From: Natrinema caseinilyticum
Lineage (GTDB): Archaea > Halobacteriota > Halobacteria > Halobacteriales > Natrialbaceae
Assembly (NCBI RefSeq): GCF_024227435.1
Contig: NZ_CP100446.1
Location: 248,001 to 312,000, forward strand
Length of the DNA: 64,000 nt
Direction: 5' to 3'
Each line of letters opens with the position of its first letter. The stretch's first letter is position 1. Positions 41,299 to 50,469 of this stretch are shown here, piece by piece. The position numbers and the translations under genes were made by a program. Below the pieces are notes generated by a model, which saw only the letters and a program-made list of their open reading frames with translations, was not told the origin of the DNA and searched no databases.

Positions 41299-41467
41299 TT
41301 TCGCGTGACTCGTTCCCGTCGCCAAACGGCTCTCGGTGTCTCTCCCGTTCCGGTGGCGTGTTCAGTGTATTTACCACGTGGCGTCCGTGAACGACGGCTC
41401 CGAGGAGACCGATCCATCCAGCGATCGTGAGTACAGTCCCGATAACGAGACCGATGGACGCCGGCAT
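41291..41467 (-). CDS. Small membrane protein coupled to the permease
   Basis: A 58-residue frame (MPASIGLVIGTVLTIAGWIG, LLGAVVHGRHVVNTL, then a charged tail EREREPFGDG-like) has one transmembrane helix. It overlaps the start of the permease gene by eight bases, the normal sign of an operon with coupled translation. It may be an accessory subunit of the permease; no family assigned. Confidence 0.6.
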   Translation of the reverse strand: MPASIGLVIGTVLTIAGWIGLLGAVVHGRHVVNTLNTPPERERHREPFGDGNESRENE

Positions 41468-41828
41468 TAGCAGTCACTTTCAGGTGCATCCACAAAACGC
41501 TCGTTTACTCGTGTTGTGAATGACACTATCCGACGTCTGTCTCGAGCGATGCCATTGAAGCGAGACGGAACGTCGATATCGAATCCCAGGACACTATTGA
41601 GACACTTACTGGGTGATACGAATGGCGTGCCGGCGACAATGCATGAGTTCACCATGACCGTCAGCATAAGACGGCAGGCGAGTCGTCGTTCGATAGCGCG
41701 CCAACTCGGTCGCTACTGGGTATTACGGCTGACATCCGCCCCCTTGTTACTCGACCAGTTCCGCCTCGGGGAATTGATAACTCCCGTCGAGAATCTCCTC
41801 GCGGGGGGTAGAGCCGTACCAGGTAGAA
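41468..41828. other. No gene recognised
   Basis: No frame has acceptable composition. It contains the promoter of the operon at 41467 and flanks of the decayed gene at 41829. Confidence 0.4.
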
Positions 41829-42275
41829 TCACTCCGATGGGGTGTAGAGGAAGTTCGGTTGATCGGGGTCGCCGCTAAAGTGAACGGTGACACTGTCATC
41901 GTCGTCTCGCTCTGCAGTCACGTTGTTAATCGTATCTGCGTCGTACTCGTTCTCCTCAAGAAACCCGTCACTGTTGTAGACAGTGACCGACCAGAACGCG
42001 TCGGCCGGGACGTCTTGGACAGAGAGTGTGTGCGGCGTCTCACCGTCGTTCTGGGCGGGAATCCTCGACGAGTAGATCGTTTCAGATTCCGGAAACCCGT
42101 CCGGTGTCACACTAGCGAGGGAGTACTTCGCGGAGTCGACCTCGCCGACGTCGCCATACGCGCCCGAAAAGTTCTCGAGCGTGGTAAAGACTGTCGTGAG
42201 CGCGTCGTCGATCTGTTTGAACGATTGTCGATCCCAGTTGGGAATCTCGAACGAGCCAGCCGATGATTGTTCCAC
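41829..42275 (-). pseudogene. C-terminal remnant of a DUF1254/DUF1214 protein
   Basis: The frame contains PNWDRQSFKQIDDALTTVF, YSLASVTPDGFPESET, DAFWSVTVYNSDGFLEENEY and DQPNFLYTPSE, all from the DUF1214 half of a family normally 400-480 residues long. The N-terminal DUF1254 half is missing and a stop upstream closes the frame. The C-terminal end also breaks off after FLYTP. It is therefore a relic. Confidence 0.7.
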
Positions 42276-42452
42276 GGTGGTCTCGTCTTGGAGGTTTCAA
42301 CCAGTAACGATCACTTTTGTTTCTGCATCGTAATATCGTGCAATCTCCGATCTTCTCTCGAGGTGTTCCCAGCGAACTCCGAACGCCATCACGAAGGGGA
42401 AGAGGTATACCAACAAGTTCAAAACACATCCTTCCTCGTCGCCCGTCAAACG

Positions 42453-43562
42453 TCACGACTCTTCGGTGTCTGATTCGACCGATTCCGAGCCACTGTCGAG
42501 CAACGGACCGAGTCGCTGCTGGATAAACACGACCGTGACGACCATGATGATGGGGCCGAGAAAGATACCGTACCATCCGAACGTCAGCGGTCCGAGGAGA
42601 TACGCGAACAGGACGACACTCGTTGGAAACAGCCGTCCAGAGAGGTGAGGTCTCACGTACGTTCGGATAACGCCATCGTACAGAACACTCATAACGACGT
42701 AAAACACGACGGGAAACCAGAGCGCAGTCAGATTCGTTCGAATCGCCTGTACGGCGAGATAGCCGATAATGACGACGTAGACGACAGTTCGGCCGACGAG
42801 CGGGACGGTCGATGCGAGCCCGGTAACGATGGCGAGCAACAGAACGTGCGGAATCGCGAGTCCCACTGGTGCGATCTCGTTGAGGGCGAGATAGATACCG
42901 CCGGCCGAAAGCATGATCGCAAGGATCGTCAGCGTGTACCCGAAAAAGACCGACTCCAGTCCCTCGTCGACCCGACATAGGAATCGGTCTAGCGGAGACT
43001 CCTCGGCGATAAAATCGGCACGGACCCACGTGATAAGCCGTCGTTCATCACGAACGAGAACGAAGGCGAACACGAACGTTACGAAGGCGAGATACGTGGC
43101 CATCAGAAACCGCTCGAGAACCCCCTGAACCCAGAGACCGACCGTTGCGACCGTCGGGTCAGTTGCGAGGTTCTCCGCAATCGGATACAGTTCGGCCTCT
43201 GTCGTCGGCAAATCGTCCGGGTGGAGGTTCGGAAAGAGTAATTCTAGAATTTGCTCGAAGTCGGCCAGCTCCAGCGTCGCGAACTGGATGAACGCCAACG
43301 TCGTAATAACGACTAAGATAATCACAAACGGAAGGACAACGAGCCCAAGTGTTACGACGGCGGACGTTCCCGATGACAATCCACGGCGTTGTAACGTTCT
43401 CGAAAGCGGACGAGCGATGTAGTAGAGGAAGATTCCGAACACGAACCAACCGAGGTAGTCTCCTAACACGACGATCAACACGGCAGCCAGTGCGAGTGCC
43501 AGGGCCCACCACCCGATCTTTGCCCGTAGCCACGTCGCGTCGTGATCGTCGTTCGGGATCAT
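42453..43562 (-). CDS. AI-2E/PerM-family transporter
   Basis: The 369-residue protein has about eight transmembrane helices with the AI-2E family pattern: an N-terminal pair (WWALALALAAVLIVVLGD, WFVFGIFLYYIARPLSR), a long extracytoplasmic segment (residues 95-160) and the conserved IPHVLLLAIVTGLASTVPLVG followed by VVLFAYLLGPLTFGWYGIFLGP. Members include exporters of autoinducer-2 and Na+/H+ antiporters, so the substrate is open. ATG 43562 (MIPNDDHD) suits the topology; 43658 is the alternative. Confidence 0.82.
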   Translation of the reverse strand: MIPNDDHDATWLRAKIGWWALALALAAVLIVVLGDYLGWFVFGIFLYYIARPLSRTLQRRGLSSGTSAVVTLGLVVLPFVIILVVITTLAFIQFATLELADFEQILELLFPNLHPDDLPTTEAELYPIAENLATDPTVATVGLWVQGVLERFLMATYLAFVTFVFAFVLVRDERRLITWVRADFIAEESPLDRFLCRVDEGLESVFFGYTLTILAIMLSAGGIYLALNEIAPVGLAIPHVLLLAIVTGLASTVPLVGRTVVYVVIIGYLAVQAIRTNLTALWFPVVFYVVMSVLYDGVIRTYVRPHLSGRLFPTSVVLFAYLLGPLTFGWYGIFLGPIIMVVTVVFIQQRLGPLLDSGSESVESDTEES

Positions 43563-43961
43563 TGACAGCGAACGAACACCGTTGAGGAAAAAGACACTTT
43601 GGTACGGATTTGTGACAAAAAGATACTGACCGACTTTGACGACGGTAGACGGGTCCATACGGTCCCTCATGCACGAACGGGAGTGAAACACTGGAGTTCT
43701 CGACGAAAAACGACGGACGAGTGACAGACCCCATCAGTCTGTCCTCATGCTCACCTTCCTTGCGTCATACCGACACTGATCATGATAACAGACGTGCCTA
43801 CGAAACCCACTCGAGAATTATCCCGTTCCATGCCCTACGTTCTATAATGGCGATGAAGACAACAAAGGGTCTCGAGACGACGGAAAGATCCGACTGGGTG
43901 GTCAAGCGCATGTTACGCCTCCTATCATCGAGTCGTCTCTCGGGAATTTGAGTCGAGACCC
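43563..43961. other. No gene recognised
   Basis: The frames have no protein-like composition. The stretch ends at the left terminal repeat of a decayed IS630 element. Confidence 0.4.
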
Positions 43962-44986
43962 ACAGTAGTCGTTAGAACTTTCTACTCGAAGATTTTTGCT
44001 AGGCGTAGTGGCTCATCTCGACGAGATCCCTGTCGGGGAATGCAAGACGTCATCGACAACGTGGAGGGAAAAAGCCGATGCAACGGCTCTTAGCGGCAAT
44101 AGCGTACGAAGACGGCGTCACGCAGACTGAACTAGCCGAGTGATACGATGTTCAACGACGGACACTCTATAGCTGGCTCAAGCGACTCGTCGATGTCGAG
44201 TCGCTTGAGGTCCGTAACTGATGTTCACCGATCTGGGAGAAAACAAAACCCTCAGAAAAAATGCAATAAAGTTCGAAGAAACTGTCCACGAATCGCCCGA
44301 AGAAGTTGGTATCGACGCGCCGGCGCTTGTCCAGCAGTATCTTGACGAGACTGACTATGTCGAATACTCACTCCCGAACTGCTGGCGTTTGCTCGAGATA
44401 GCGGGATTGAGCTACCAATAACCACGCCGCACAGCCGCTGAATTAGAGGCTGACGTGCAAGGAACTCAAAAAAGCGGCGGAAGATGGTCGCCACAGTAGT
44501 CTGTGTCGATCAAATCAAGAAATCTGTGCAAGTAAAGTCGCGTACCGTGCGGAAACCACGCGGCACGCGGCCGTCAGTCGAATTATCCGGACGCCGCGAC
44601 TGGCCGTGTCTGTTGGGCGTGATCACCGACCTCACTGATCGCTATTTCTCTCGATTCACAGAGTACGTAACCGCCGATCACACGAAACATTTCATTCTCG
44701 CATTATGAAATGAGATCGAAGATGATCTGATTCTTATTCTGCATGGAGTACTGTACTTTCAAGTGTCGGCCATCACGGACCTGGTGGCCCGTGACGACCT
44801 CGAATTTGTTACGTTGCTAACGTATTCTCCTGAACTCAATCCGGTCGAAGAGTGTTTTCGACAGCTACAAACGGCTTTCAGCAATCGGCTTTTCGACTCA
44901 CTTGGTGAGTTGGCAACGGCGGTCGATACCGTACCTGATAATCTCTCTCCATCAAAAATAGGAAATCACTTTTACCACTTACTATA
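43962..44986 (+). pseudogene. Decayed IS630 transposase and its element
   Basis: The ends CAGTAGTCGTTAGAACTT and, reversed, CTATAGTAAGTGGTAA match the intact element at 20105-21164. The N-terminal part has an indel near 44070 and a TGA at about 44142. The junction carries AAAAAA (six) instead of seven. The C-terminal part (VVCVDQIKKSVQVKSR, then LTYSPELNPVEECFRQLQT) has a TGA near 44707. Several lesions show it is long dead. Confidence 0.75.
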
Positions 44987-44989
44987 GAC

Positions 44990-45190
44990 TTCGAGGCCAA
45001 GGACGGTCGCAGAGATGCTGATCACAAATGTGTATCCCGGAATTACGCAGTGTCACATAGAGTTCGGAACGACTCCGAACGAGAAAAGGCGTGAAGACCG
45101 CCGCGAGGAATCCACCGATGAATATCGACGGCAACAGCCGTGGATAGATCGCTATTCCGTTGATCGTTATCAGGAATGCTCTTCAGAAGC
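44990..45190 (-). pseudogene. Fragment of a membrane protein
   Basis: On the minus strand AFLITINGIAIYPRLLPSIF, IGGFLAAVFTPFLVRSRSEL is readable between stops and ends at the IS630 end at 44987. It probably belonged to a multi-spanning protein interrupted by the IS. Weak evidence, based on hydrophobicity. Confidence 0.3.
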
Positions 45191-45284
45191 AAATTGTTGG
45201 TCGGTAACGCTGCCGCTGGGAAATCGTAGCGGGCAAGGGTGACGCTCACGTCACCCGATACGTTCTCATTTGAACTGCTGAACT

Positions 45285-46136
45285 CGGGGCGAGCGCCGCG
45301 AACCTGCTGGACAGGTTCGCTGGCATGAGGGCCTCTACTGCCCGTACTTCCGGTCTAAATCGGTGATCAACCATAACAGCTAAAGAGAATATCAGAGGTA
45401 TCTCTGTAAGAATTGCGACCGCACGTTCGACGGCAAGACTGGCACTGTCTTCGTGCACGCGAAGATCGTCGACAGCCTCTTATTCGCGTTCTACTCGTTC
45501 CTTCGGTTCAACACGAGTATCCGCCAGCTAGAGGCTGAAATCGACGTGTCCTACCGAACACTTCACCGGCACGTCGAGCAGTGTGCCAGAACGCTTGACG
45601 CGCCATCTTCCACTCTCAATGGCCCAGTTGAGAGTGACGAGTTCTGCGTCTCTGCTGGGCTGAAAGGCCGCGAGCGCGACGGTTGGTCGCGCTCGCGTGG
45701 CTTTTCGAAGCGTGGACGAGGAACGTACACCGAGGACAAACCGCCAGTATTCAAGCTCGTCGGTCGTGGGAGTGATCAGTGATACGTCGTCCCGGCGAAA
45801 TCTGCTGATGAATCGACTGTGCGACTCTTCCCCCCGATCACGAGGAGGAGTCGCTCACCGTCTATACGGATGGATTTCGTGTCTATGAGCCGCTTGAAAC
45901 TGATGAAAATTTCCAGCGAGAAGCAGTGATTCACAAAGATGGCGAGTACGTTGATGGAGACGCGCATGTGAACACCTGGGAGAGCCACCCGTCGCTGGCA
46001 CGACGGTAGCTCTCGCCACATCGAGGTGTTTCAAGGGACAAACTGACCACGTATCTCAGATCGTTCCCGCTCCGTCGACAAATCTTCTCCAAACCAGGTC
46101 GAGAAGTTCTCAAACAAATCGTTCGAGCAGTTCTTT
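45285..46136 (+). pseudogene. Decayed IS1595-family transposase
   Basis: Across frames the order is: zinc-binding region LYCPYF-like and YLCKNCDRTFDGKTGTVF, then HAKIVDSLLFAFYSFLRF and IDVSYRTLHRHVEQC, PVESDEFCVSAGLKGRERD, DGFRVYEPLETDENFQREAV, and HVNTWESHPSLARR followed by SPHRGVSRDKLTTYL. This is the ISXO2-like DDE pattern. At least three frameshifts or stops occur. Confidence 0.75.
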
Positions 46137-46192
46137 GAATCACCAACAATGTGCTTAACAAGAGCGATTCTCTGTTGCACATCTGCGAAAAG

Positions 46193-46200
46193 TTTATAGA
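46193..46200 (+). promoter_or_regulatory. TATA box for the membrane regulator at 46223
   Basis: TTTATAGA is centred 26 bases before ATG 46223, the spacing of a leaderless transcript. Confidence 0.55.
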
Positions 46201-46222
46201 TAACAATCACTCGCCTATTTGC

Positions 46223-47020
46223 ATGAGTTCTAATAACATGCCAGTCGTATCCTCGGTTTCATTTGATTCGGCATCGGGGTTGATAGCTATCGTTGGTCTC
46301 TTATTAGGTGCCGGAGGACTCACGTATATTGCAACTCACCCGGCATCGATGGCAGTAGGAATACTTGAACTCGCACTCGTTAGCATGCCGGCGGCGGCAA
46401 TTATCTATGGCGGCTATTGGCTCGCCGCACATCACATCCCATCAAAAGAGAAGTGGAATATCGCAAAACTGTGTATAACGGGATCTGTCCTCGCAGCTGT
46501 GCTGCTCCTCGGGTACATCCGCGCGGAACATATTGGGGGCGAATCCGTCATCGATCCTGAACTACTCCTGATCCTCGGTGGACTCGGTGGTGGGTTCCTT
46601 TCATTATACTCTTCAATCTCAAACGAACGGCAGCATATGGACTACGCGCTCGATATCAGGGATAATTCTCCTGTTCCTTCGATGGATGCTGCACCGTTCT
46701 CTACCGACGCGCAGACGCTTGCTGAACTTGTACAGGATACTCGGTCGTGGTACGTTCTTTGGATATTACGGCACGCGGAGTGCCCTCTCGGTGTTGAATC
46801 AGTCGCTGCTCGTATCGCATCAATTGAAGGAGTAAACACCCGCGACGTCCAGAGGGATCTCCAACATGTCCGGCTTCCTAAATTGGCCGGCAAGGGGTTG
46901 ATTCAGCAGGACACAGACGTCGACGTCGTCCAGATTAGCGAAAAAGTATCGACGGTAGCGAGTGCGAGTGAAGAACTTTCGAAGGCAGGCGAGGAGATCG
47001 CACCGATCGGACAATCGTAA
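46223..47020 (+). CDS. Membrane protein with C-terminal winged-helix-like domain (DUF7344-like)
   Basis: The 265-residue protein has four transmembrane segments in its first 135 residues (LIAIVGLLLGAGGLTYIA, ALVSMPAAAIIYGGYWLA, LCITGSVLAAVLLLGYI, LLLILGGLGGGFLSLY). A cytoplasmic domain follows with SWYVLWILRHAECPLGVESV, VAARIASIEG and DVQRDLQHVRLPKLAGKGLI, a winged-helix pattern of DUF7344 type. It is probably a membrane-bound sensor/regulator. ATG 46223 sits 26 bases after the TATA box. Confidence 0.7.
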   Translation: MSSNNMPVVSSVSFDSASGLIAIVGLLLGAGGLTYIATHPASMAVGILELALVSMPAAAIIYGGYWLAAHHIPSKEKWNIAKLCITGSVLAAVLLLGYIRAEHIGGESVIDPELLLILGGLGGGFLSLYSSISNERQHMDYALDIRDNSPVPSMDAAPFSTDAQTLAELVQDTRSWYVLWILRHAECPLGVESVAARIASIEGVNTRDVQRDLQHVRLPKLAGKGLIQQDTDVDVVQISEKVSTVASASEELSKAGEEIAPIGQS

Positions 47021-47246
47021 ATCCCTCTGCTCACGATCGATACATGCTGTCTTATCATGATCGACCTGTCACCTTGTCTGAAATCAGCTAAGGACCACCT
47101 CCTTTCGCAAACTACGACTTTTTATCGGTCACCGACTGGTCGACCGCAAACGACACACCTTGAGTCGAGAGTGTTTCGACGCTGCTCGAGTGTGAGGTCG
47201 GCCCGCTTGAAGACCTAGCGGCAGCCGCCCAGCGTTGGATTTAGTT

Positions 47247-47620
47247 TCATTCTCGAATGAGTGCATTGTTGCTAACGGCGTTCGCAGACGACCCACGGTA
47301 GTGAATCAACGGCTCAACGCCAAGCGAATAGAACTCGTATTCGGAGTGCCAGTTTTGGAAGCCGTTGTCAGCAGCGATGGTATGCAGGTCGTCCGCCGGA
47401 ACGCGGCCAACCTGCGGGCCAGCTTTTGTATCATGGCGCCACTGCGAATGACATTGCACGTCGAGGACACATTCGAATCGCCTGGCCGAGATCGTGTGCA
47501 GAGGCGTAGTCTCGGTTGAAGAACGTGCTGTCGAAAGCAGCGTATCCTGACTGAGAGTTGCTCGTTGACACACGCAGCAACGCCCGCCAGACCCATATCA
47601 TCATTGCACCCATCTCCGAT
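47247..47620 (-). pseudogene. IS5-family transposase fragment
   Basis: On the minus strand LLRVSTSNSQSGYAAFDSTF, then VLDVQCHSQWRHDTKAG, IAADNGFQNWHSEYEFYSLG and GVEPLIHYRGSS are readable in two frames. They match the middle of IS5-type transposases, including the region of the second DDE aspartate. Both ends are missing. It is inserted in, or fused to, the holin-like relic. Confidence 0.65.
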
Positions 47621-47624
47621 CGCT

Positions 47625-47891
47625 GTCGAAGCCGATTGTTGACCCAGGAGAAGGCGTACCCACTGGACAGTTCGTCGACGAAGGCCCCCACGGTGCCAAC
47701 GATTAATCCCGACGTGGTTCATCGTGGTCCTAGTAAACGTTGGCAAGCAACCGTTGTCACCGTCTTCCCCAGCCGAACCGGTCTGTGATGCCCAGTAACA
47801 CGACTGGCCCCGGCCAGAGGGGGCCACACGCCAGTCCGAACGCTCGGGTGTCGAGTTTCGTAGTCGCGATTGCCGTGAGATCTGCTACCAT
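47625..47891 (-). pseudogene. Relict holin-like small membrane protein
   Basis: From ATG 47891: MVADLTAIATTKLDTRAFGL, ACGPLWPGPVVLLGITDRFGW, then TGA where tryptophan is expected, QRLLANVY, a TAG, and after a frameshift GLIVGTVGAFVDELSSGYAF. The order matches haloarchaeal two-helix proteins annotated as bacteriophage holin. Two stops and one indel show decay. Confidence 0.6.
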
Positions 47892-48209
47892 TGCCTAACG
47901 TATCTCTCTCCTGTCAGCTCCTTCCAGAAAGAGAAATGCCCTTCGCTGCCGGCGTTTGCTTTGACGGTTTAGACTCTCCCTGACGTAATCGCCGTATCGC
48001 TCCATCAATTCAACAATTGACATGACCGTTCTGGATATGTTCGTCGGGATACTCTGTTGTCTCCATTGCTCGGAGTAGCGGCCTGAACACGTGGTGAGGG
48101 GCGGTCGCCGTTTTGGCCACCCGATTCCTCGTGATTCTGCGCCTTCCAGAGCATTTACATCTCGAGCGAACAGATGTTTCTATGCTGTAATCGAAATCTC
48201 ACATCTACT
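47892..48209. other. No gene recognised
   Basis: No frame is protein-like. It contains the promoter region of the permease at 48210. Confidence 0.4.
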
Positions 48210-49505
48210 ATGTCGGAACAACTTGGTCTCCGAGAAGTCGTCGCCATGGGGGTCGGGGGGCTCATCGGTGGTGGCATCTTCGCGGTACTCGGAGTCGCTG
48301 CCGAAATCGCCGGAAATGCCGCGTTCCTTGCGTATCTGATTGCCGGAGGAGTCGCAATGGCGTCCGGATACTCGTATGCACGGCTCACGGCTCACCTCGA
48401 CGAAGAAGGTGGTTCATTCACGTTCGTCGAACACTATACTAGCAACGAGAACGTCGCAGGGCTGGTCGGTTGGACGTTGATCGTGGGCTACGTTGGAACC
48501 ATGGCGATGTACGCCTTCGCGTTCGGATCGTTCGCGGCGAATCTTCTCGTGGGTACATCCGACACGTGGTTGCGAGGAGCCCTATCGATCGGTATCCTCG
48601 TCGTGTTCACCGGAATCAATCTCATGGGCGTGCGTGAGACCGGCGAGTCCCAGGACATCCTCGTATATGTTAAGGTAGCTATCCTCTTTGCGTTCGGACT
48701 TGTCGGCATCTGGACTATCTTTGTCGACCACCGCGCCCAGCCGTTCGTCGGTGGCATCTTCTCCAAGGGTTTGCTTGCACCGATCGTGGGCATCGGGGCC
48801 ATCTTCGTCTCGTTCGAGGGGTTTCAGTTACTCTCCTACGAATACACCGACATTGAAGATGGCATCGACACCATGGAGGTGGGGATCTACCTCTCGATCG
48901 CCATCTCGACGGTGATCTACGTCCTCGTCGCGTTCGTGACGACGACCGTATTATCCCCCAAGCAGATACTCCAGTCCAAGGAGACCGTCCTCGCTGTTGC
49001 GGCGAGCATGCTTTTTGCCGATCCGTTGATCCAACGGGCAGCGTTCGTTCTCGTCGCTATCGCTGCACTGTTTTCGACCACGTCGGCAATCAACGCGACG
49101 CTGTTTGGCACGGCACGACTTGCTCACAAGGTGGCGAGAGAGGGCGCGCTGCCACGGCTGTTCTCGTTTCAGAACAAGAATGGAGTGCCCACGTGGAGTT
49201 TGGTGATCATCGCCGGCCTCACAGCCGTCTTCACGGCGCTCGGAACACTCGAGGAAATCACGTCGTTCGCGTCTATTGCGTTTGCTCTGGTCTTCGGCAC
49301 CGTCAACTACATCTGCTTTCGAGACTCCGACGTCGATCGGTCCCCGTTGATTCCGGGTATCGGGCTCGTGGGCACCGTCGCGTTCCTCCCGTTGATCCTC
49401 TGGCACTACCTCCGAACACAGCCGACGATGCTCTACTACGTCGTCGGAATCTTTCTCGCACTCGTTATTTTGGAGTTAGCCTACTCGGAACGGCGTCGAC
49501 TCTAA
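48210..49505 (+). CDS. APC-family permease without Usp domain
   Basis: The 431-residue protein has about 12 transmembrane helices. The N-terminal GLREVVAMGVGGLIGGGIFAV is the APC signature loop, followed by FTFVEHYTSNENVAGLVGW, VFTGINLMGVRETG, FVSFEGFQLLSYEYTD and SAINATLFGTARLAHKVARE. It transports an amino acid or similar solute. ATG 48210 (MSEQLGL) directly precedes the first helix. Unlike its two relatives in the window it ends after the membrane domain. The fragment at 60093 matches its C-terminal part. Confidence 0.83.
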   Translation: MSEQLGLREVVAMGVGGLIGGGIFAVLGVAAEIAGNAAFLAYLIAGGVAMASGYSYARLTAHLDEEGGSFTFVEHYTSNENVAGLVGWTLIVGYVGTMAMYAFAFGSFAANLLVGTSDTWLRGALSIGILVVFTGINLMGVRETGESQDILVYVKVAILFAFGLVGIWTIFVDHRAQPFVGGIFSKGLLAPIVGIGAIFVSFEGFQLLSYEYTDIEDGIDTMEVGIYLSIAISTVIYVLVAFVTTTVLSPKQILQSKETVLAVAASMLFADPLIQRAAFVLVAIAALFSTTSAINATLFGTARLAHKVAREGALPRLFSFQNKNGVPTWSLVIIAGLTAVFTALGTLEEITSFASIAFALVFGTVNYICFRDSDVDRSPLIPGIGLVGTVAFLPLILWHYLRTQPTMLYYVVGIFLALVILELAYSERRRL

Positions 49506-49630
49506 TCGCCGTTTCGGTTTGTGATACGCAACCGGCGACCCGATCAGACAGACGCTGTCCCACTTGCGCTCTTCAGGGATCCTGCCGCTGAATCCTCAGA
49601 TGTAGTGATTCTTCGATTCTCGTCTGCCGA

Positions 49631-50250
49631 CTAGACCACGTCACCCCCGTCGAACGAGTACGCCCCCAGAACGGCGAAAACGATGGCGAATCCGAGTATT
49701 ACCACGAAATCGAGGACTGGCGAGAATCTGGATGTTCCCTCCAGTACGCCGCGCAGTCCGTCGATGCTGTACGTGAGCGGGTTGAATACGTCACGTACCG
49801 AAGCATAGACAGAAAGCTCGTCACCGGATACAATACACGGAAGAGGAGCGGAAAGAGGACGAAATTGAAGATCAGGTTGAACGCGTGGAAATCGTTGATA
49901 CGAGAGGCGGAGATCAAACCGACGCCGATGAAGGTTGCACCGATTAGGGTCATGAAGACAAACGTTGGCACGAGGCCAAGCCAAGAGACTAGACGGAATC
50001 CGATCACCATTGAGATTCCCAGCAGGAGTACGCCCCGAATGACTGCAGTCGTCGTACTCCCTGTGACACGCCCTATCGCGACCGACACACGGTCGACGGG
50101 TGTCACGAGAAACTCTTCCAGTAATCCGAACTGTCGATCGAACAGCACCGAAATGCCAGAAGGACGTGGCGAAGAGCATCGTCATTCCGACGATGCCGGG
50201 GACCAGAAACTGTCGGTGATCGATCCTACCGCCAACGCCCAGTAATTGAA
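49631..50250 (-). pseudogene. ABC-2 type transporter permease broken by frameshifts
   Basis: Three frames carry successive parts: FLVPGIVGMTMLFATSFW, then MLFDRQFGLLEEFLVTPVDR and VSWLGLVPTFVFMTLIGATF, then RDVFNPLTYSIDGLRGVLEG with FVVILGFAIVFAVLGAY. The order matches DrrB-like ABC-2 permeases. Indels occur near 50150 and 49800. The ATPase partner is not present and the N-terminal 60 residues are missing. Confidence 0.7.
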
Positions 50251-50469
50251 CGGAACAGGATCAGAACCGGACGGTGAAGATGGTTTTACGATTTCACCGC
50301 CATCGAATCGAAATACGAAGCAGCAGAAACTGACTGTCGTGTGACCCTCTGATGTTCAGATAGCGTTCGCCCCGGACTCAAGTGGTAGCTGCGGATTGAG
50401 ATACCTATATGATAGGCGGTGCCTTTGTTCAAAGGGATCGGAATCGTACTCGGCAGCAAGGGCACGTCC

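Noticed and set aside
41295-41495. 66-residue minus-strand frame at the permease start
   Set aside because: The neighbouring frame (41291-41467) encodes a hydrophobic helix, overlaps the permease ATG in coupled fashion and is the more credible gene.
42112-43029. 305-residue minus-strand frame
   Set aside because: It overlaps the AI-2E transporter gene in another frame and has an arginine-rich non-protein composition.
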